Assembly (NCBI GenBank): GCA_037367405.1
Contig: JAZKJV010010120.1
Coordinates: 62,001 to 126,000, forward strand
Direction: 5' to 3'
From: Ottelia alismoides
Lineage: Eukaryota; Streptophyta; Magnoliopsida; Alismatales; Hydrocharitaceae
Length of the DNA: 64,000 bases
The notes beneath the pieces are model-generated. The model was not told the DNA's origin, made no database searches, and saw nothing but the letters and a program-made list of their open reading frames with translations. Each line of letters starts with the position of its first letter. The first letter of the stretch is position 1. Shown here piece after piece: positions 10,210-21,283 of the stretch. A program made the position numbers and the translations under genes.

Positions 10210-10989
10210 ATGTCCGACAACAAGGTAGATCTTCCGTCTCTGGGTTCCTTCAAAGGTCCTGCACCCGTTGTGAAGATGGACGGTACAAACTATGAACTGT
10301 GGGCCATGCAGTTCATGAGTCTTATGCAATGCAATGGCAAGAAACATATCCTCACACAAGAGGAACCTGTTGAGAAGACTGGGATTAACGCCTCATGGGA
10401 GGCTGACGATGCTTATGCGCGTGTTTGGCTATCCGATACTGAGTCCATGGAAATAGCCAACGACATTCTGAGCCAACCCACTGCAAAGGCTATGTGGGAT
10501 ATTCTGGCAGCCACATATTCTCCAGCGAAGAACGAGTCCAAGATCTTACAACTTCAGCATGACATCTTTACATCGAAGCAGAACGGGCGTCCTCTTCATA
10601 CCCTGTACACCTCTCTGAGCGGTATGTTTGAGAAGCTACATGGGTACATTCCATTGACAGCCACACCGGAGCAACTCAAGGCATACAGGGACTCGGTGAT
10701 GACTGGAGTGTTTCTAGCAGCCCTTGATCCGGAGTATGATGCCGCCAGAGCACAGATTCTTATAGATGCCACCATACCACCTATGGAGGAGGCCTATTGC
10801 AGGTTGAGTAGACTCTCCATACCTCATGGTGGAGTTCAGACACCATCAGCCATGGCAACATCTCGCGGCAGAGGGGGCTATTCACATTTTCGAGGTAGAG
10901 GTGGTCGTGGCCGAGGAGGAGGAGGTAACAGACCTCCTAGACAGCCGTGCACCTACTGCCGCAGGACTGGACACACTGAGGAAACATGA
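10210..10989 (+). CDS. gag: Copia-B Gag, ends at TGA in zinc knuckle
   Basis: Starts MSDNKVDLPSLGSFKG, matching Copia-C's MSDQKVDMPAIG start, so the ATG at 10210 is well supported. It shows the usual plant Copia Gag order: DGTNYELWAMQF near residue 20-30, AKAMWDIL near 95, an RGRGG-rich basic stretch at about 215-240, then the zinc knuckle. The knuckle reads C-X2-C-X4-H-X4 and then TGA (10987-10989) exactly where Copia-C encodes the fourth ligand, cysteine. Gag is therefore cut at the zinc site, and the same frame continues after the stop into protease. Confidence 0.9.
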   Translation: MSDNKVDLPSLGSFKGPAPVVKMDGTNYELWAMQFMSLMQCNGKKHILTQEEPVEKTGINASWEADDAYARVWLSDTESMEIANDILSQPTAKAMWDILAATYSPAKNESKILQLQHDIFTSKQNGRPLHTLYTSLSGMFEKLHGYIPLTATPEQLKAYRDSVMTGVFLAALDPEYDAARAQILIDATIPPMEEAYCRLSRLSIPHGGVQTPSAMATSRGRGGYSHFRGRGGRGRGGGGNRPPRQPCTYCRRTGHTEET

Positions 10990-12870
10990 TATTCCAAGCA
11001 TGGGTTTCCTACTACTACGGCACGTGTGGCGAAGCAGGCTCAGCAGGAAAGGGGTCCTTCCCTTGTCCCGGATCAGAGGATTGAGGAGTTAGTGGCGAGA
11101 CTTCGGGAGATCATGCCTGGCCAGGGACCAGCTAGTACTTCAGGAACCTCAGAGATAGCCGGCTCAGCATCCTCTTCAGGTACAACGTATGCACTTACTA
11201 GTAGTTACAGTGCAGATCTATCAGAATGGATAATGGACTCAGGAGCATCTCACCATTTATGTGGTGACAAAAAGCAGTTGGATGATTTTAATGCAACTCA
11301 GACAGGACGCTCCGTGGTGATAGCTCATGGGACACACTCTCCCAAGACTGGTCAGGGGGAGGTGCAATTGACCCTTGGGATACGGCTTCAGAATGTTCTT
11401 TATGCTCCTGATTTTTCCATGAATCTACTGTCCATTAGTCAAATCACTAAAGATTTACATTGTCGTGCCATATTTGACCCATCTGCTCTTGTGTTTCAGG
11501 ACATACTAACGGGCAGAGTGATTGGAACTGGCCGTGAGCAAGGGGGTCTTTATAAACTGGTGCAGTCTCCTTATGCTGGTGTCTCTTCTATGAAGGCTGG
11601 ATCTGTCTCACCTTACACATGGCATCTCCGATTCGGTCATCTTCCGTTGCAAAAGATGGTCCATATCCTTCCACAGATTTCTCCAAGGTCTATTTTTCAG
11701 TGTGAGGTGTGCCAACTTGGCAAACATCACCGGTCGTCGTTTCAGAGTCGTAAAGGTCCGAGTAGTCATGGTCTGTTTGAGTTGCTACATTTTGATATTT
11801 GGGGTCCCAATCGTGTCCCTGACCTTCAAGGTCACAGGTTTTATCTTGTTGCAGTTGATGAATTTTCTAGGTTTTCTTGGGTTTTTCTACTTAAAAATAA
11901 GTCTGATGTTGCACATGTTATCCAATCTTTCATCATTGAAATAAAAAATATTTTCTCTGCTAGAGTGAAGTTCATACGGTCTGATAATGCTCTTGAATTA
12001 TGTAGTTCTCACATCTCAAAATTTCTTATGTCTCATGGGATTGTGCATCATACGTCATGTGCTTACACCTCCCAACAGAATGGGGTGGCTGAGAGGAAAC
12101 ATCGTCATTTGTTGGACATCACCAGGACCCTATTGATTCAGAGCCGTGTCCCTCACTCCTATTGGGGGGATGTGGTTCTAATTGCTTGTTATCTGGTCAA
12201 CCGTATGCCTTCGTCAGTGTTAGGAGAGAAGATCCCGTTCTTGACTGCGTTTCCCAAGAAGGATCTTTTCTCCCTAACACCACGTGTCTTTGGGTCTGTT
12301 GCATTTGTTCATTGCTTCTCTCCTGGTCTTGACAAGCTCTCTCCCAGAGCTGTCAAATGCGTTTTTGTGGGTTATTCCAAAACCCAAAAAGGGTATCGGT
12401 GTTTTGATCCAGTTAGACGACGGTACTATGTTAGTGTTGATGTCACCTTCTTTGAGTCCATTATGTATTTTTCTCCTACAGGTGACAGACTCACTCATTC
12501 AGAGGAAGGAGATGATATCTATGTGCCTCCTCCTCCATCTGTTCCATGTTCTACTCTGCCTCCACCACCACCACCACAACCTATACCACCACCACAGCCT
12601 ATACCACCACCGCCGCCACCACTACCAACAATTTCTTATCCTCAGGTCTATCAGCGTCGACCCTCTGCTCATGTGCCTCCTCCATCATCCAGCACGCCCG
12701 AGGTATGTAATGAACATTTGAGTACTACTAATGGCACGGGTGATTTGCATGCGCAGACAGATGTACAGGGTATAGATGATACTACCACTACTCCAGTTGA
12801 TGATCTCGATCTTCCTATTGCCCATAGAAGGCAAAAGCGTGCGCGGACAATGAATCCAAATATGGGATGA
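10990..12870 (+). CDS. pol: Copia-B protease-integrase part of pol
   Basis: Continues in the Gag frame after the TGA. It contains the protease motif DSGASHH (about 11239), the integrase HHCC zinc region (about 11620-11730), FDIWGP and RSDNALEL, TSQQNGVAERKH (about 12070), VGYSKTQKGYRC, and a proline-rich linker (about 12525-12625). The frame closes at 12868-12870 after ARTMNPNMG, where relatives run on into the RT leader, so a frameshift lies close to 12865. Confidence 0.88.
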   Translation, partial: YSKHGFPTTTARVAKQAQQERGPSLVPDQRIEELVARLREIMPGQGPASTSGTSEIAGSASSSGTTYALTSSYSADLSEWIMDSGASHHLCGDKKQLDDFNATQTGRSVVIAHGTHSPKTGQGEVQLTLGIRLQNVLYAPDFSMNLLSISQITKDLHCRAIFDPSALVFQDILTGRVIGTGREQGGLYKLVQSPYAGVSSMKAGSVSPYTWHLRFGHLPLQKMVHILPQISPRSIFQCEVCQLGKHHRSSFQSRKGPSSHGLFELLHFDIWGPNRVPDLQGHRFYLVAVDEFSRFSWVFLLKNKSDVAHVIQSFIIEIKNIFSARVKFIRSDNALELCSSHISKFLMSHGIVHHTSCAYTSQQNGVAERKHRHLLDITRTLLIQSRVPHSYWGDVVLIACYLVNRMPSSVLGEKIPFLTAFPKKDLFSLTPRVFGSVAFVHCFSPGLDKLSPRAVKCVFVGYSKTQKGYRCFDPVRRRYYVSVDVTFFESIMYFSPTGDRLTHSEEGDDIYVPPPPSVPCSTLPPPPPPQPIPPPQPIPPPPPPLPTISYPQVYQRRPSAHVPPPSSSTPEVCNEHLSTTNGTGDLHAQTDVQGIDDTTTTPVDDLDLPIAHRRQKRARTMNPNMG

Positions 12871-14483
12871 ACTTTGCATCACAGGCCTGTTTGGAGCGGT
12901 TGTCCCCGGAGTTTCGCGAGTTCGTCCTTGGGTTATCAGCAGTGGAAATCCCAAGGTCATATCAGGAGGCACTACAGAGCAGTCCATGGCGTTTGGCTAT
13001 GGAAGAGGAGATGGCGACGTTGCAGTCACGTGGTACGTGGAGTGTTGTGCATCCTCCACCAGGTGCGTCAATAGTCGGAAGCAAATAGGTTTTTACTGTT
13101 AAGCATCGGGCTGATGGTACGGTTGATAGATACAAAGCCAGGTTGGTTGCTCGTGGGTTCACCCAAACATATGGGGTGGACTATCAGGAGACGTTGTCTC
13201 TAGTAGCCCGTCATTCTACCTTACGGATTCTCATTGCAGTTGCTATTGTCCGTGACTGGCCCTTGTTTCAGTTAGATGTCAAGAACGCTTTCTTGTATGG
13301 TGACTTGCAGGAAGAGGTCTATATGCAGCAACCACCGGGGTTTGCTGCTGAGGGGGAGTCCAGTATGGTGTGCCGTCTTCATAAGGCCATATATGGCCTG
13401 AAGCAGAGTCCACGGGCTTGGTTTCAGAAGCTCTCGGAGTTGATTGAACAGAAGGGCTTCATCAGATCTACAGCATATCATACTCTCTTTGTAAAGAGAG
13501 ACCAGCAAGGTATTGTGATCATCTTAGTGTATGTTGATGATATTGTTATCACTGGTAGTAATGAGCAGGGCATTCAAGCAGCCAAGGATTTTCTTAGTGA
13601 GCAGTTTATTACGAAGGATCTGGGTACACTTCGTTACTTTTTGGGATTGGAGTTTGCAAGAAATGAGCAAGGCATGGTAATGACACAAAGGAAGTATGTT
13701 ACTGATCTGTTATCTGAGACAGGAATGGCAGGATGTAGACCAGCTACTACTCCTATGGATCCTAATGTTAAACTCTATGATGATGACTCTGAGGAGGTGG
13801 ACAAGAGACGATATAGAGAGCTCGTGGGGAAGTTGTTATATGTCACTATTACCCGATCAGATATATCCTTTGCTGTTAGTAGGGTAAGTCAATTTATGGA
13901 GCAACCCAGACAGGCTCACATGAATGCTGTTTTTATGATCTTGAGATATCTGAAGTCGTCTCCAGGTGCTGGTCTTCTATTTAGGAAAGATACCTCTATA
14001 TCTGTCACAGGTTGTGCTGATGCAGACTATGCTGGGTGCCCTAATGATAGAAAGTCCACTTCAGGATTTATTGTATTTGTTGGCAGCTCACCAGTAGCTT
14101 AGAAGAGTAAGAAACAAACTGTCGTGGCTCGATCCAGTGCAGAGTCAGAATATAGGGCAATGGCCCAAGGTTGTGCTGAGATGATGTGGGTTAAATCGGT
14201 TTTGACTGATTTAACTATTGAAGTACCTCTTCCTATGCATCTTAAATGTGATAATCAGGCAGTCTTGTTCATAGCCAATAATCCAACCTTCCATGAAAGG
14301 ACAAAGCACATTGAAGTGGATTGTCATTATACACGGGACTTGATTCAAAAGGGGCTTATTTCAACTTCTTATGTATCATCAGGAGAGCAGATTGCAGACA
14401 TGTTCACCAAGGCTCTTGCTAGAGGTCCTTTTCATCTATGTTGTTCCAAGCTGAGCATGTTAGATATATATGCTCCAGCTTGA
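12867..14483 (+). pseudogene. pol: Copia-B reverse transcriptase-RNase H, two TAGs
   Basis: One frame relative to itself but shifted from the integrase part. It runs ...AVEIPRSYQEAL, WRLAMEEEM, then a TAG at 13086-13088 replacing the tryptophan codon of the KWVFT motif. RT follows (QLDVKNAFLYGDLQEEVY, YVDDI near 13530). A second TAG at 14100-14102 replaces the tryptophan of SWKSKKQ. RNase H (AESEYRAMAQ, DCHYTRD) ends with SKLSMLDIYAPA at 14483. Both stops are TGG-to-TAG changes. Confidence 0.9.
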
Positions 14484-14490
14484 GGGGGAG

Positions 14491-14611
14491 TGTTAGAGTA
14501 ATTATGTTATTTGTTTTTTTTTAATTGTCCTGTTTCTGTAATTTACCCATAGAGCTTTTCTCCTATATAAGAGAGCTCTAGGGTTAGATGAAATTTTATC
14601 TTGCTCATTCC
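14491..14611 (+). repeat. 3' LTR of Copia-B, main part
   Basis: Bases 1-121 of the 3' LTR. Copia-C is inserted after the ATTCC at 14607-14611. The missing nine bases, CTTTCAACA, are at 19618-19626 after the second copy of ATTCC. Confidence 0.93.
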
Positions 14612-14760
14612 TGTAGAGACTTATATATGTTACGTTTTATTGTTCCGTAATTTCTATTTATATTTTGTAAGACTCTGTAATTTACCCAAGGGTTTTCTCC
14701 CTATATAAGAGACCCGAGGGCTCTATGGAATATCACATCAGAGTTTCGATTACTCTAACA
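14612..14760 (+). repeat. 5' LTR of Copia-C (149 bp)
   Basis: TGTAGAGACTTATATATG...ACTCTAACA, with TATA-like ctatataagag near 14701. The telomere-like ccctaaccctag in the following leader is just leader sequence. Confidence 0.94.
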
Positions 14761-15208
14761 TGGTATCAGATCCAAAACCCTAACCCTAGGGTTTGCTCTC
14801 CACCCGCCCCCCCCTCCCCCCCCTTCTCTTTCAGCCGCCGCCGCCAGGCCTTCAGGGCTCCGCCGCAGGGCTCCCAGCCCTCCTGCGGCGCCGCCAGCCC
14901 TTCCCCGGCGCCACCTGCTCTCTGTTGGGCCCCTCCCAGCCGCCCGTAGGTGCAGCCAGCCCTCCGCCGGGCACCCCCCAGCCGTCAAACGGTGCCCAGC
15001 CCAGCCGCCGTCTATCTCTAGTTGCTGCATATCTCTTCCGCCAGGCGTCCACAGCCTCTATTCGTCCCCGGGGCGGCGCACCTTCGGTCGGTTCCGGATA
15101 GATGATGGATTCAAGTGCATAACGTCTACATATGCACTTGAATCCTCATATGTCGTGGTAGACACCTGTTACTTGGTCTATTATTCCTAGTTGTTCTTCT
15201 CCAGCAGT

Positions 15209-18200
15209 ATGTCAGATCAAAAGGTCGATATGCCCGCCATCGGTGCCTTCAAAGGTTCGGCACCTATCGTTAAAATGGACGGGACGAATTACGAACTGTG
15301 GGCTATGCAGTTCCTCAGTCTCATGAAGTCATGTGGTAAGAAGCATATTCTTACCGAAGATGAACCGCCGGAGAAGACAGGAATATATGCCTCATGGGAG
15401 GCCGATGACGCGTACGCAAAAGTCTGGTTGTCAGGTACGCTCACAACGGAGATAGCAAATGATGTCCTTCATCAACCCACCGCCAAGGCGATGTGGGATA
15501 TTTTGGCCACAACGTACTCTCAGGTACGCAACGAGATGAAGATGCTACAGTTGCAGCATGATATCTTTACCACGAAGCAAAATGGGAGGCCTCTTCATTC
15601 CCTGTACACGTCTCTTCGTGGAATGTTCGAGAAGCTCTATAGCACCATTCCGCTCACAGCCACGCCGGAACAGCAGAAGACGTTCCGCAACGCCACTATG
15701 GTTGGCGTATTACTTGCTGCCCTTGACCCTGAGTACGAGGCAGCACGCTCTCAGATCCTTGCAGATGCCACCATCCCACCGATGGAAGAAGTATACAGGA
15801 GGCTCAGTCGTGTACCTGTTCCATCGAATACAGCGACTGCACCTCCCTCGGCAATGGCAGTTTCCAGGGGACGAGGTGGTTCGTCCTCATTTCGTGGCAG
15901 AGGAAGTGGTGGACGTGGCCGCGGAGGTCGCATACGCTCTACGTGCTCATTCTGTCGTCGTACTGGTCATTCGGAGGATACATGCTATTCCAAGCATGGC
16001 TTCCCTCCTTCTGCACGGGTCGCTGATCATATTCAGGGTCCACCGGCATCTACTCCAGATCACAGGTTCGAGGAGCTTGTGGCACGGCTTCGTGATATCA
16101 TGCCACGGTCATCGTCAGAGGGTGCTGAAGCTTCTGATGTTGCGGCCTCGGCGTCAGCTAGTACATCTGCTTCAGCCAGTGCCTCAGGTAGTCCTTCAGT
16201 CTCATTTCATAATCATGATCTCACAGGATGGATTGTCGATTCTGGAGCTACCCATCATCTCTGCCGTGAGAAAGATATTCTGCAGTCCTACAGAGCTGTT
16301 CAGCCTGGTCGCTCTGTACTCATTGCTGATGGCACTCATTCCCCTATCATCGGTCAGGGGGAGACGGTTTTACTACCCTCTATGCACTTACAGAATGTTC
16401 TACATGCAGCAGAATTCTCTATGAACCTCTTATCCATTAGTCAGATTACACGTGATTTGCACTGTCGTGCTATTTTTAACCCATCGTCTGTTATTTTTCA
16501 GGACATACTAACGGTCAGGGTGATTGGTTGTGGCTCTGAGCACAATGGCCTCTATCGTCTCGTCCGAAATTCTTACGCCGGCGTCTCACTGCATTCCCAG
16601 GGCTCCGTATCTCCGTATACCTGGCATCTTCGGTTTGGTCACCTGCCGCTACAGAAAATGCGTCACCTCCTGCCTCAGATCTCTCCGAGTTCGTCTTTTC
16701 GTTGTGAAGCATGTCAGTTAGGGAAGCACCATCGGTCTAGCTTCCCCAGTCGTCAGAGTCGGAGCAGTCGCTCCCCATTTGAGTTATTTCACATAGATAT
16801 TTGGGGTCCAAGTCGTGTCCTAGATCATCAGGGGCACAGGTTCTATTTAGTTGTGGTTGATGATTTTTCTAGAGTGTCCTGGACTTTCCTTCTTAAAAAT
16901 AAATCCAAAGCAGGAAGTGTTATTCAAAATCTCATCAATGAAGTTCAAAATATTTTTTCATCTACTGTTAAGTATGTGCGTACTGACAATGCATTGGAGT
17001 TCTGCACTCGTTCACTTGTTCGCTTCCTTTCTTCTAAAGACATTATCCACCAAACCACATGTGCTTACACATCTCAACAAAATGGGGTTGCAGAACGGAA
17101 GCATCGACATTTCCTTGATATTGCTCGTACATTACTTATTCAGAGTTGTGCTCCATTATCCTTTTAGGGGGATGCTATACTTACAGCATGCTATCTGGTC
17201 AACCGCATGCCTACGACTGTTCTTGGGGAAAAGTCTCCAATCTCTGTTCTTTTTCCCGACAAAGATTTGTTTACACTTACACCTCGGGTCTTTGGCACTG
17301 TTGCGTTTGTCCACCGCTTATCTCCAGGGCTTGATAAGCTATCTCCTAGGGCAATCAAGTGTATTTTTGTGGGCTACTCCAGGACACAGAAAGGATACCG
17401 TTGCTACGACCCTGTTCATGACAAGTACTATGTGAGTACAGATGTTACATTTTTCGAACCTGTCATGTACTTCTCCCCTGCAGGTGACAGATTGGTCTCC
17501 TCCACATCCACAGATTCCAATGTCTACGTGCCTCCACCTCCAAGCCTGGGTCAATCCTCTACTCCACCACCACATCCACCACCACCACCACCACCCCCGC
17601 CACCACCTCCAGTTGTACCTTTTACTAAGTTCTATACAAGGCGGCCAGGCCCTGCTCAAGCTACATGTCAACCATCCAACACGCCTCAGGTATGTTCTGA
17701 TGTTAACACTAATGATGGGTTAGACAATGCATCTGTGCAGGAGCCTTTACTACAGGAGGAGGATCAACCGCTCAACACTGTGATGGATGATTTGGATCGG
17801 CCTATTGCTCACAGGAAGCAGCGAAGACAGTGTGCTTCATATCCTCTTGCCTCTCAAGTCTCATTTCATCGTCTCAATGGGGATTTCCAGAAGTTTGCAG
17901 CTGCTGTCTCGTCAGTTGAGATTCCACGGACATATCAGGATGCCATGAAGATTGATTGCTGGCGTCTAGCCATGGAAGAGGAGATGCGTGCCTTGCAATC
18001 TAGAGGGACTTGGTCTCTTGTCCCCATTCCTCCAGGTGCCTCCGTGGTGAGTTGCAAGTGGGTGTTTACGGTGAAATATCATGCAGATGGACGTCTCGAC
18101 AGATATAAGGCCAGACTTGTAGCACGGGGATTTACCCAGACGTATGGGGTAGATTATTTGGATACTTTTTCACCAGTGGCGAGACACTCCACTCTTCGCA

Positions 18201-19456
18201 TCCTCCTATCTGTTGATGTGGTACGTAACTGGACCATTTTCCAGCTTGACGTCAAGAATGCTTTCTTGTATGGTGACCTACAGGAGGAAGTCTACATGCA
18301 GCAGCCACTAGGGTTTGCTGCTGAGGGGGAGACTCAGAAGGTGTGCAGACTTCATAAGGCTATCTATGGCCTCAAACAGAGTCCCCGAGCATGGTTCCAG
18401 AAGCTTTCCCAGCTAATTGAACGACAGGGGTTCAGGAGATCAAATGCGGACCATTCACTGTTCGTCCAGAAGACCCCTAGAGGTACAGTTGTTGTTATGA
18501 TATATGTTGATGACATCTTGATTACAAGAGATGATGCTCAGGGGATTGAGATAACCAAGTCCATGTTGGGAAGCCAGTTCATTACGAAGGATCTAGGCAC
18601 GATACGATATTTTCTGGGGATAGAGTTTGCAAGAAATGCACAAGGAATGGTGATGACTCAAAGAAAATATGTCACAGACTTGCTAGTTGAAACAGGAATG
18701 ACTGGATGCAGACCTTCAAGTACACCTATGGACCCAAGCATGAAGTTGTACGACGATGATACCGAGGAGGTGGACAAAAGAAGGTACAGAGAGATGGTAG
18801 GTAAGCTCTTATACATTACTATAACTCGACCGGATATTGCCTTTGCAGTAAACCGGGTGAGTCAATTTATGGAGCAGCCGAGGCAAGTTCATATGGATGC
18901 CTTGTATATGATATTGAGATATCTGAAGTCTTCTCCAGGCACAGGGTTGTTATTCAAGAAAGATACAGATCTGTCTATTTCAGCTTGTGCAGATGCAGAT
19001 TATGCAGGATGTCCAAGGGATCGTAAATCTACTTCTGGATTTGCTATCTTCATAGGAAGCTCTTTAGTTTCTTGGAAAAGCAAGAAACAGACTGTTGTGG
19101 CGAGATCCAGTGCTGAATCCGAATACAGAGCCATGGCACAAGCAAGCACAGAAATGATGTGGGTTAAAGCAGTCTTAGAAGATTTGAATGTAGATGTCCC
19201 CTTGCCTATGAATCTTCAATGTGACAATCAGGCAGCATTGTTTATTGCCAACAATCCAGCTTTTCATGAGAGAACAAAGCACATCGAGGTGGATTGTCAT
19301 TATACTAGGGACATGATTCAGAAGGGCTTCATTTCCACTTCTCATGTCAGTTCAGAGGACCAGACTGCTGACATATTCACCAAGCCATTGCTCAGAGGAC
19401 CTTTCCAGAGATGTTCTTCCAAGCTGAGCATGATAGATATCTATGCTCCATCTTGA
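15209..19456 (+). CDS. gag-pol: Copia-C Gag-Pol polyprotein with one TAG
   Basis: The ATG at 15209 opens MSDQKVDMPAIGAFKG; an upstream in-frame TTG at 15191 is not needed. Gag (about residues 1-270) ends in an intact C-X2-C-X4-H-X4-C knuckle (CSFCRRTGHSEDTC). Protease DSGATHH follows, then integrase with HHCC, FHIDIWGP, VRTDNALEF and NGVAERKH. At 17165-17167 the SFWGD tryptophan codon is TAG. The same frame continues through the rest of integrase, a polyproline linker (about 17525-17620), RT (YVDDI near 18509), RNase H (AESEYRAMAQ) and the SKLSMIDIYAPS end. About 1,415 codons, normal for the family. Only the TAG separates it from an intact copy. Confidence 0.93.
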
Positions 19457-19463
19457 GGGGGAG

Positions 19464-19612
19464 TGTAGAGACTTATATATGTTACGTTTTATTGTCCCGT
19501 AATTTCTATTTATATTTTGTAAGACTCTGTAATTTACCCAAGGGTTTTCTCCCTATATAAGAGACCCGAGGGCTCTATGGAATATCACATCAGAGTTTCG
19601 ATTACTCTAACA
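19464..19612 (+). repeat. 3' LTR of Copia-C (149 bp)
   Basis: Differs from the 5' LTR by one T/C base. It is followed by the second ATTCC and the terminal nine bases of Copia-B's 3' LTR. Confidence 0.94.
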
Positions 19613-19631
19613 ATTCCCTTTCAACACTTCC

Positions 19632-20684
19632 TAACATAGAGAGCATCTATTAATAGAAGAGATTTTGAGTTTGAACAGCGAGTTTTGGGTAACAAGTTTG
19701 TTATGTGCCAACAACCACATAAAGTAACTAACTCGAGGATCAAATATTTTAGACCAAAAATTACTATGAAATCTTGTAATGCCACCAGATCAGTTAATAG
19801 GTTGTATAATGATTTATTCAGACTGCTTATGGGAATAAACTCCCATCAGGAAGCGGCATTTGTCATACTCCAAAGGGTTCAAGGAGTGGAAAAGATGAGC
19901 AATATGAACTTTCAATAAGTTCCAACGACCAAGGGAGGTTAAAAAATTACGATTTGTTAATTGTTTCAGTAAGATGAGTAAGATTTGTAAGATTCCCAGA
20001 TCCAGGTTGTTTTGAGAGTGAGGGTAATAGGTTTTTTATACCTTGGACATGTGCTTTCATGTTGGCGAGTGTGATTGAAGCAACGGGTAGCTTAAAACAA
20101 AGGGTCCTCTACTGAAGGTGCAAGCCTTAATGATATCTGAGAGCAAACTATCCTTTTCTTCGATCAACCGAATATATGATTTGGCAAGCATAGCATTGCT
20201 GAAAGAATTCAGGTCCAGGATACCCCATCCATCGTTGAATTTAGATTGTGAGATCTTAGATTAAGCAACCTTTGCTTAGAGGCTTGCGAAGAACTACCAT
20301 TCCATAAAAAAGTTTGCGACGAATTCTATCAAATCTATTTGATAATCAAAGCAGGGATTTTGAAGCAAGAGAGTGGCCAGAGGGGTGAGTGATCCATTAG
20401 GAAGGCAAACCCTGGCTGGAGGAGGTAGGATATTGGCTTTCCAACCCCGCAGTTTGGAGGCAAACCATTCAATTAGGGTCGACCCATATATATTGGAAGG
20501 ATGTGAGGTTGATAGGGGGAAACCCAAGTAGTGCATAGGCTAGGATCCCATGGTCCAACCAATAAATAGCCCTGCTTGTGAGCATTCCTCATCAGTAAGA
20601 TTTAAAGTATAAAATTCCAATTTTTCTTTGTTTATTTGAAGACCTGAGAGTATGGAGAAGATGTAGAAGGTAGAGATAACATTC
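19632..20684 (-). pseudogene. LINE RT C-terminus and zf-RVT remnant
   Basis: The minus strand shows HYLGFPLSTSHPS and KLRGWKANILPPPARVCLPNG, the post-RT segment of plant L1 elements. It continues to KIFDPRVSYFMWLLAHNKL and INRCSLC of the zf-RVT domain, which Copia-B cuts. The rest of that zinc domain lies beyond Copia-B at about 9221-9265. Confidence 0.72.
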
Positions 20685-20689
20685 TTTAG

Positions 20690-21278
20690 TGTAACGTCCC
20701 GGGCTTAGGTCCCCGGTCCGTTATCGAGGAAAACTGGCCCTAACAACTTGTTGGGTTCGGGCCCAAATGGATCCGTTGACAACCACCCAAAATGCTTAAG
20801 TCCAAGTTGTCAAGTATTAATCCCCACCACTTATAAACCATACCCACACTTCGTGAGTTTTAGGTATGGCACTATTTTTGGGGTTGGGATGTTACAACCT
20901 CCCCCACTTATATTCGCAACGTCCTCGTTGCGACATGGCCCATCACTTATTCCCAGTGACAGTGGTGGCTGCACGCTCCGGGTAGCCATTTCCTCCTACC
21001 TCTTTGTAGGGGTGGCTCCACCACTCAGGTAGCCCTTTCCACTATCAGAGGGAACCCGCTCTGATACCATTTGTAACGTCCCGGGCTTAGGTCCCCGGTC
21101 CGTTATCGAGGAAAACTGACCCTAACAACTTGTTGGGTTCAGGCCCAAATGGACCCGTTGACAACCACCCAAAATGCTTAAGCTCAAGTTGTCAAGTATT
21201 AATCCCCACCACTTATAAACCATACCCACACTTCGTGAGTTTTAGGTATGGCACTATGTTTGGAGTTGGGGTGTTACA
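20690..21278 (-). mobile_element. TRIM element, full length (589 bp)
   Basis: A terminal-repeat retrotransposon in miniature. Two 207-bp LTRs (20690-20896, 21072-21278) start TGTAAC and end GTTACA. Internal DNA is only 175 bp. On the minus strand the order is LTR, two to three bases, PBS TGGTATCAGAG, short internal region, purine tract gtgggggagg, LTR. TSD TTTAG is perfect (20685-20689, 21279-21283). No coding capacity. It lies inside the LINE between the RT blocks. Confidence 0.93.
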
Positions 21279-21283
21279 TTTAG

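Larger units (their letters stand above)
14612..19612 (+). mobile_element. Copia-C LTR retrotransposon, nested in Copia-B
   Basis: A 5.0-kb Copia element with 149-bp LTRs that differ at one base by eye, and a perfect 5-bp TSD ATTCC (14607-14611 and 19613-19617). The target lies inside the 3' LTR of Copia-B, so Copia-C is younger. PBS TGGTATCAGA at 14761; purine tract just before 19464. One gag-pol frame (15209-19456) is open except for a single TAG. It is the least damaged Copia in the window and closely related to Copia-A in pol. Confidence 0.96.
9266..19626 (+). mobile_element. Copia-B LTR retrotransposon, split by Copia-C
   Basis: A Copia element with about 129-bp LTRs and a perfect 5-bp TSD, CTTCC (9261-9265 and 19627-19631). 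The 3' LTR starts at 14491 and is interrupted after base 14611 by Copia-C; its last nine bases are at 19618-19626. Without Copia-C the element would be about 5.35 kb. LTRs differ by one substitution and one T-run length change, by eye. Gag and pol are nearly complete but have a TGA, a frameshift and two TAG codons. PBS at 9395; purine tract before 14491. Confidence 0.95.

Noticed and set aside
14779..14790. Telomere-like ccctaaccctag (also near 9439)
   Set aside because: Two or three units only, each at the same place in an LTR-element leader.
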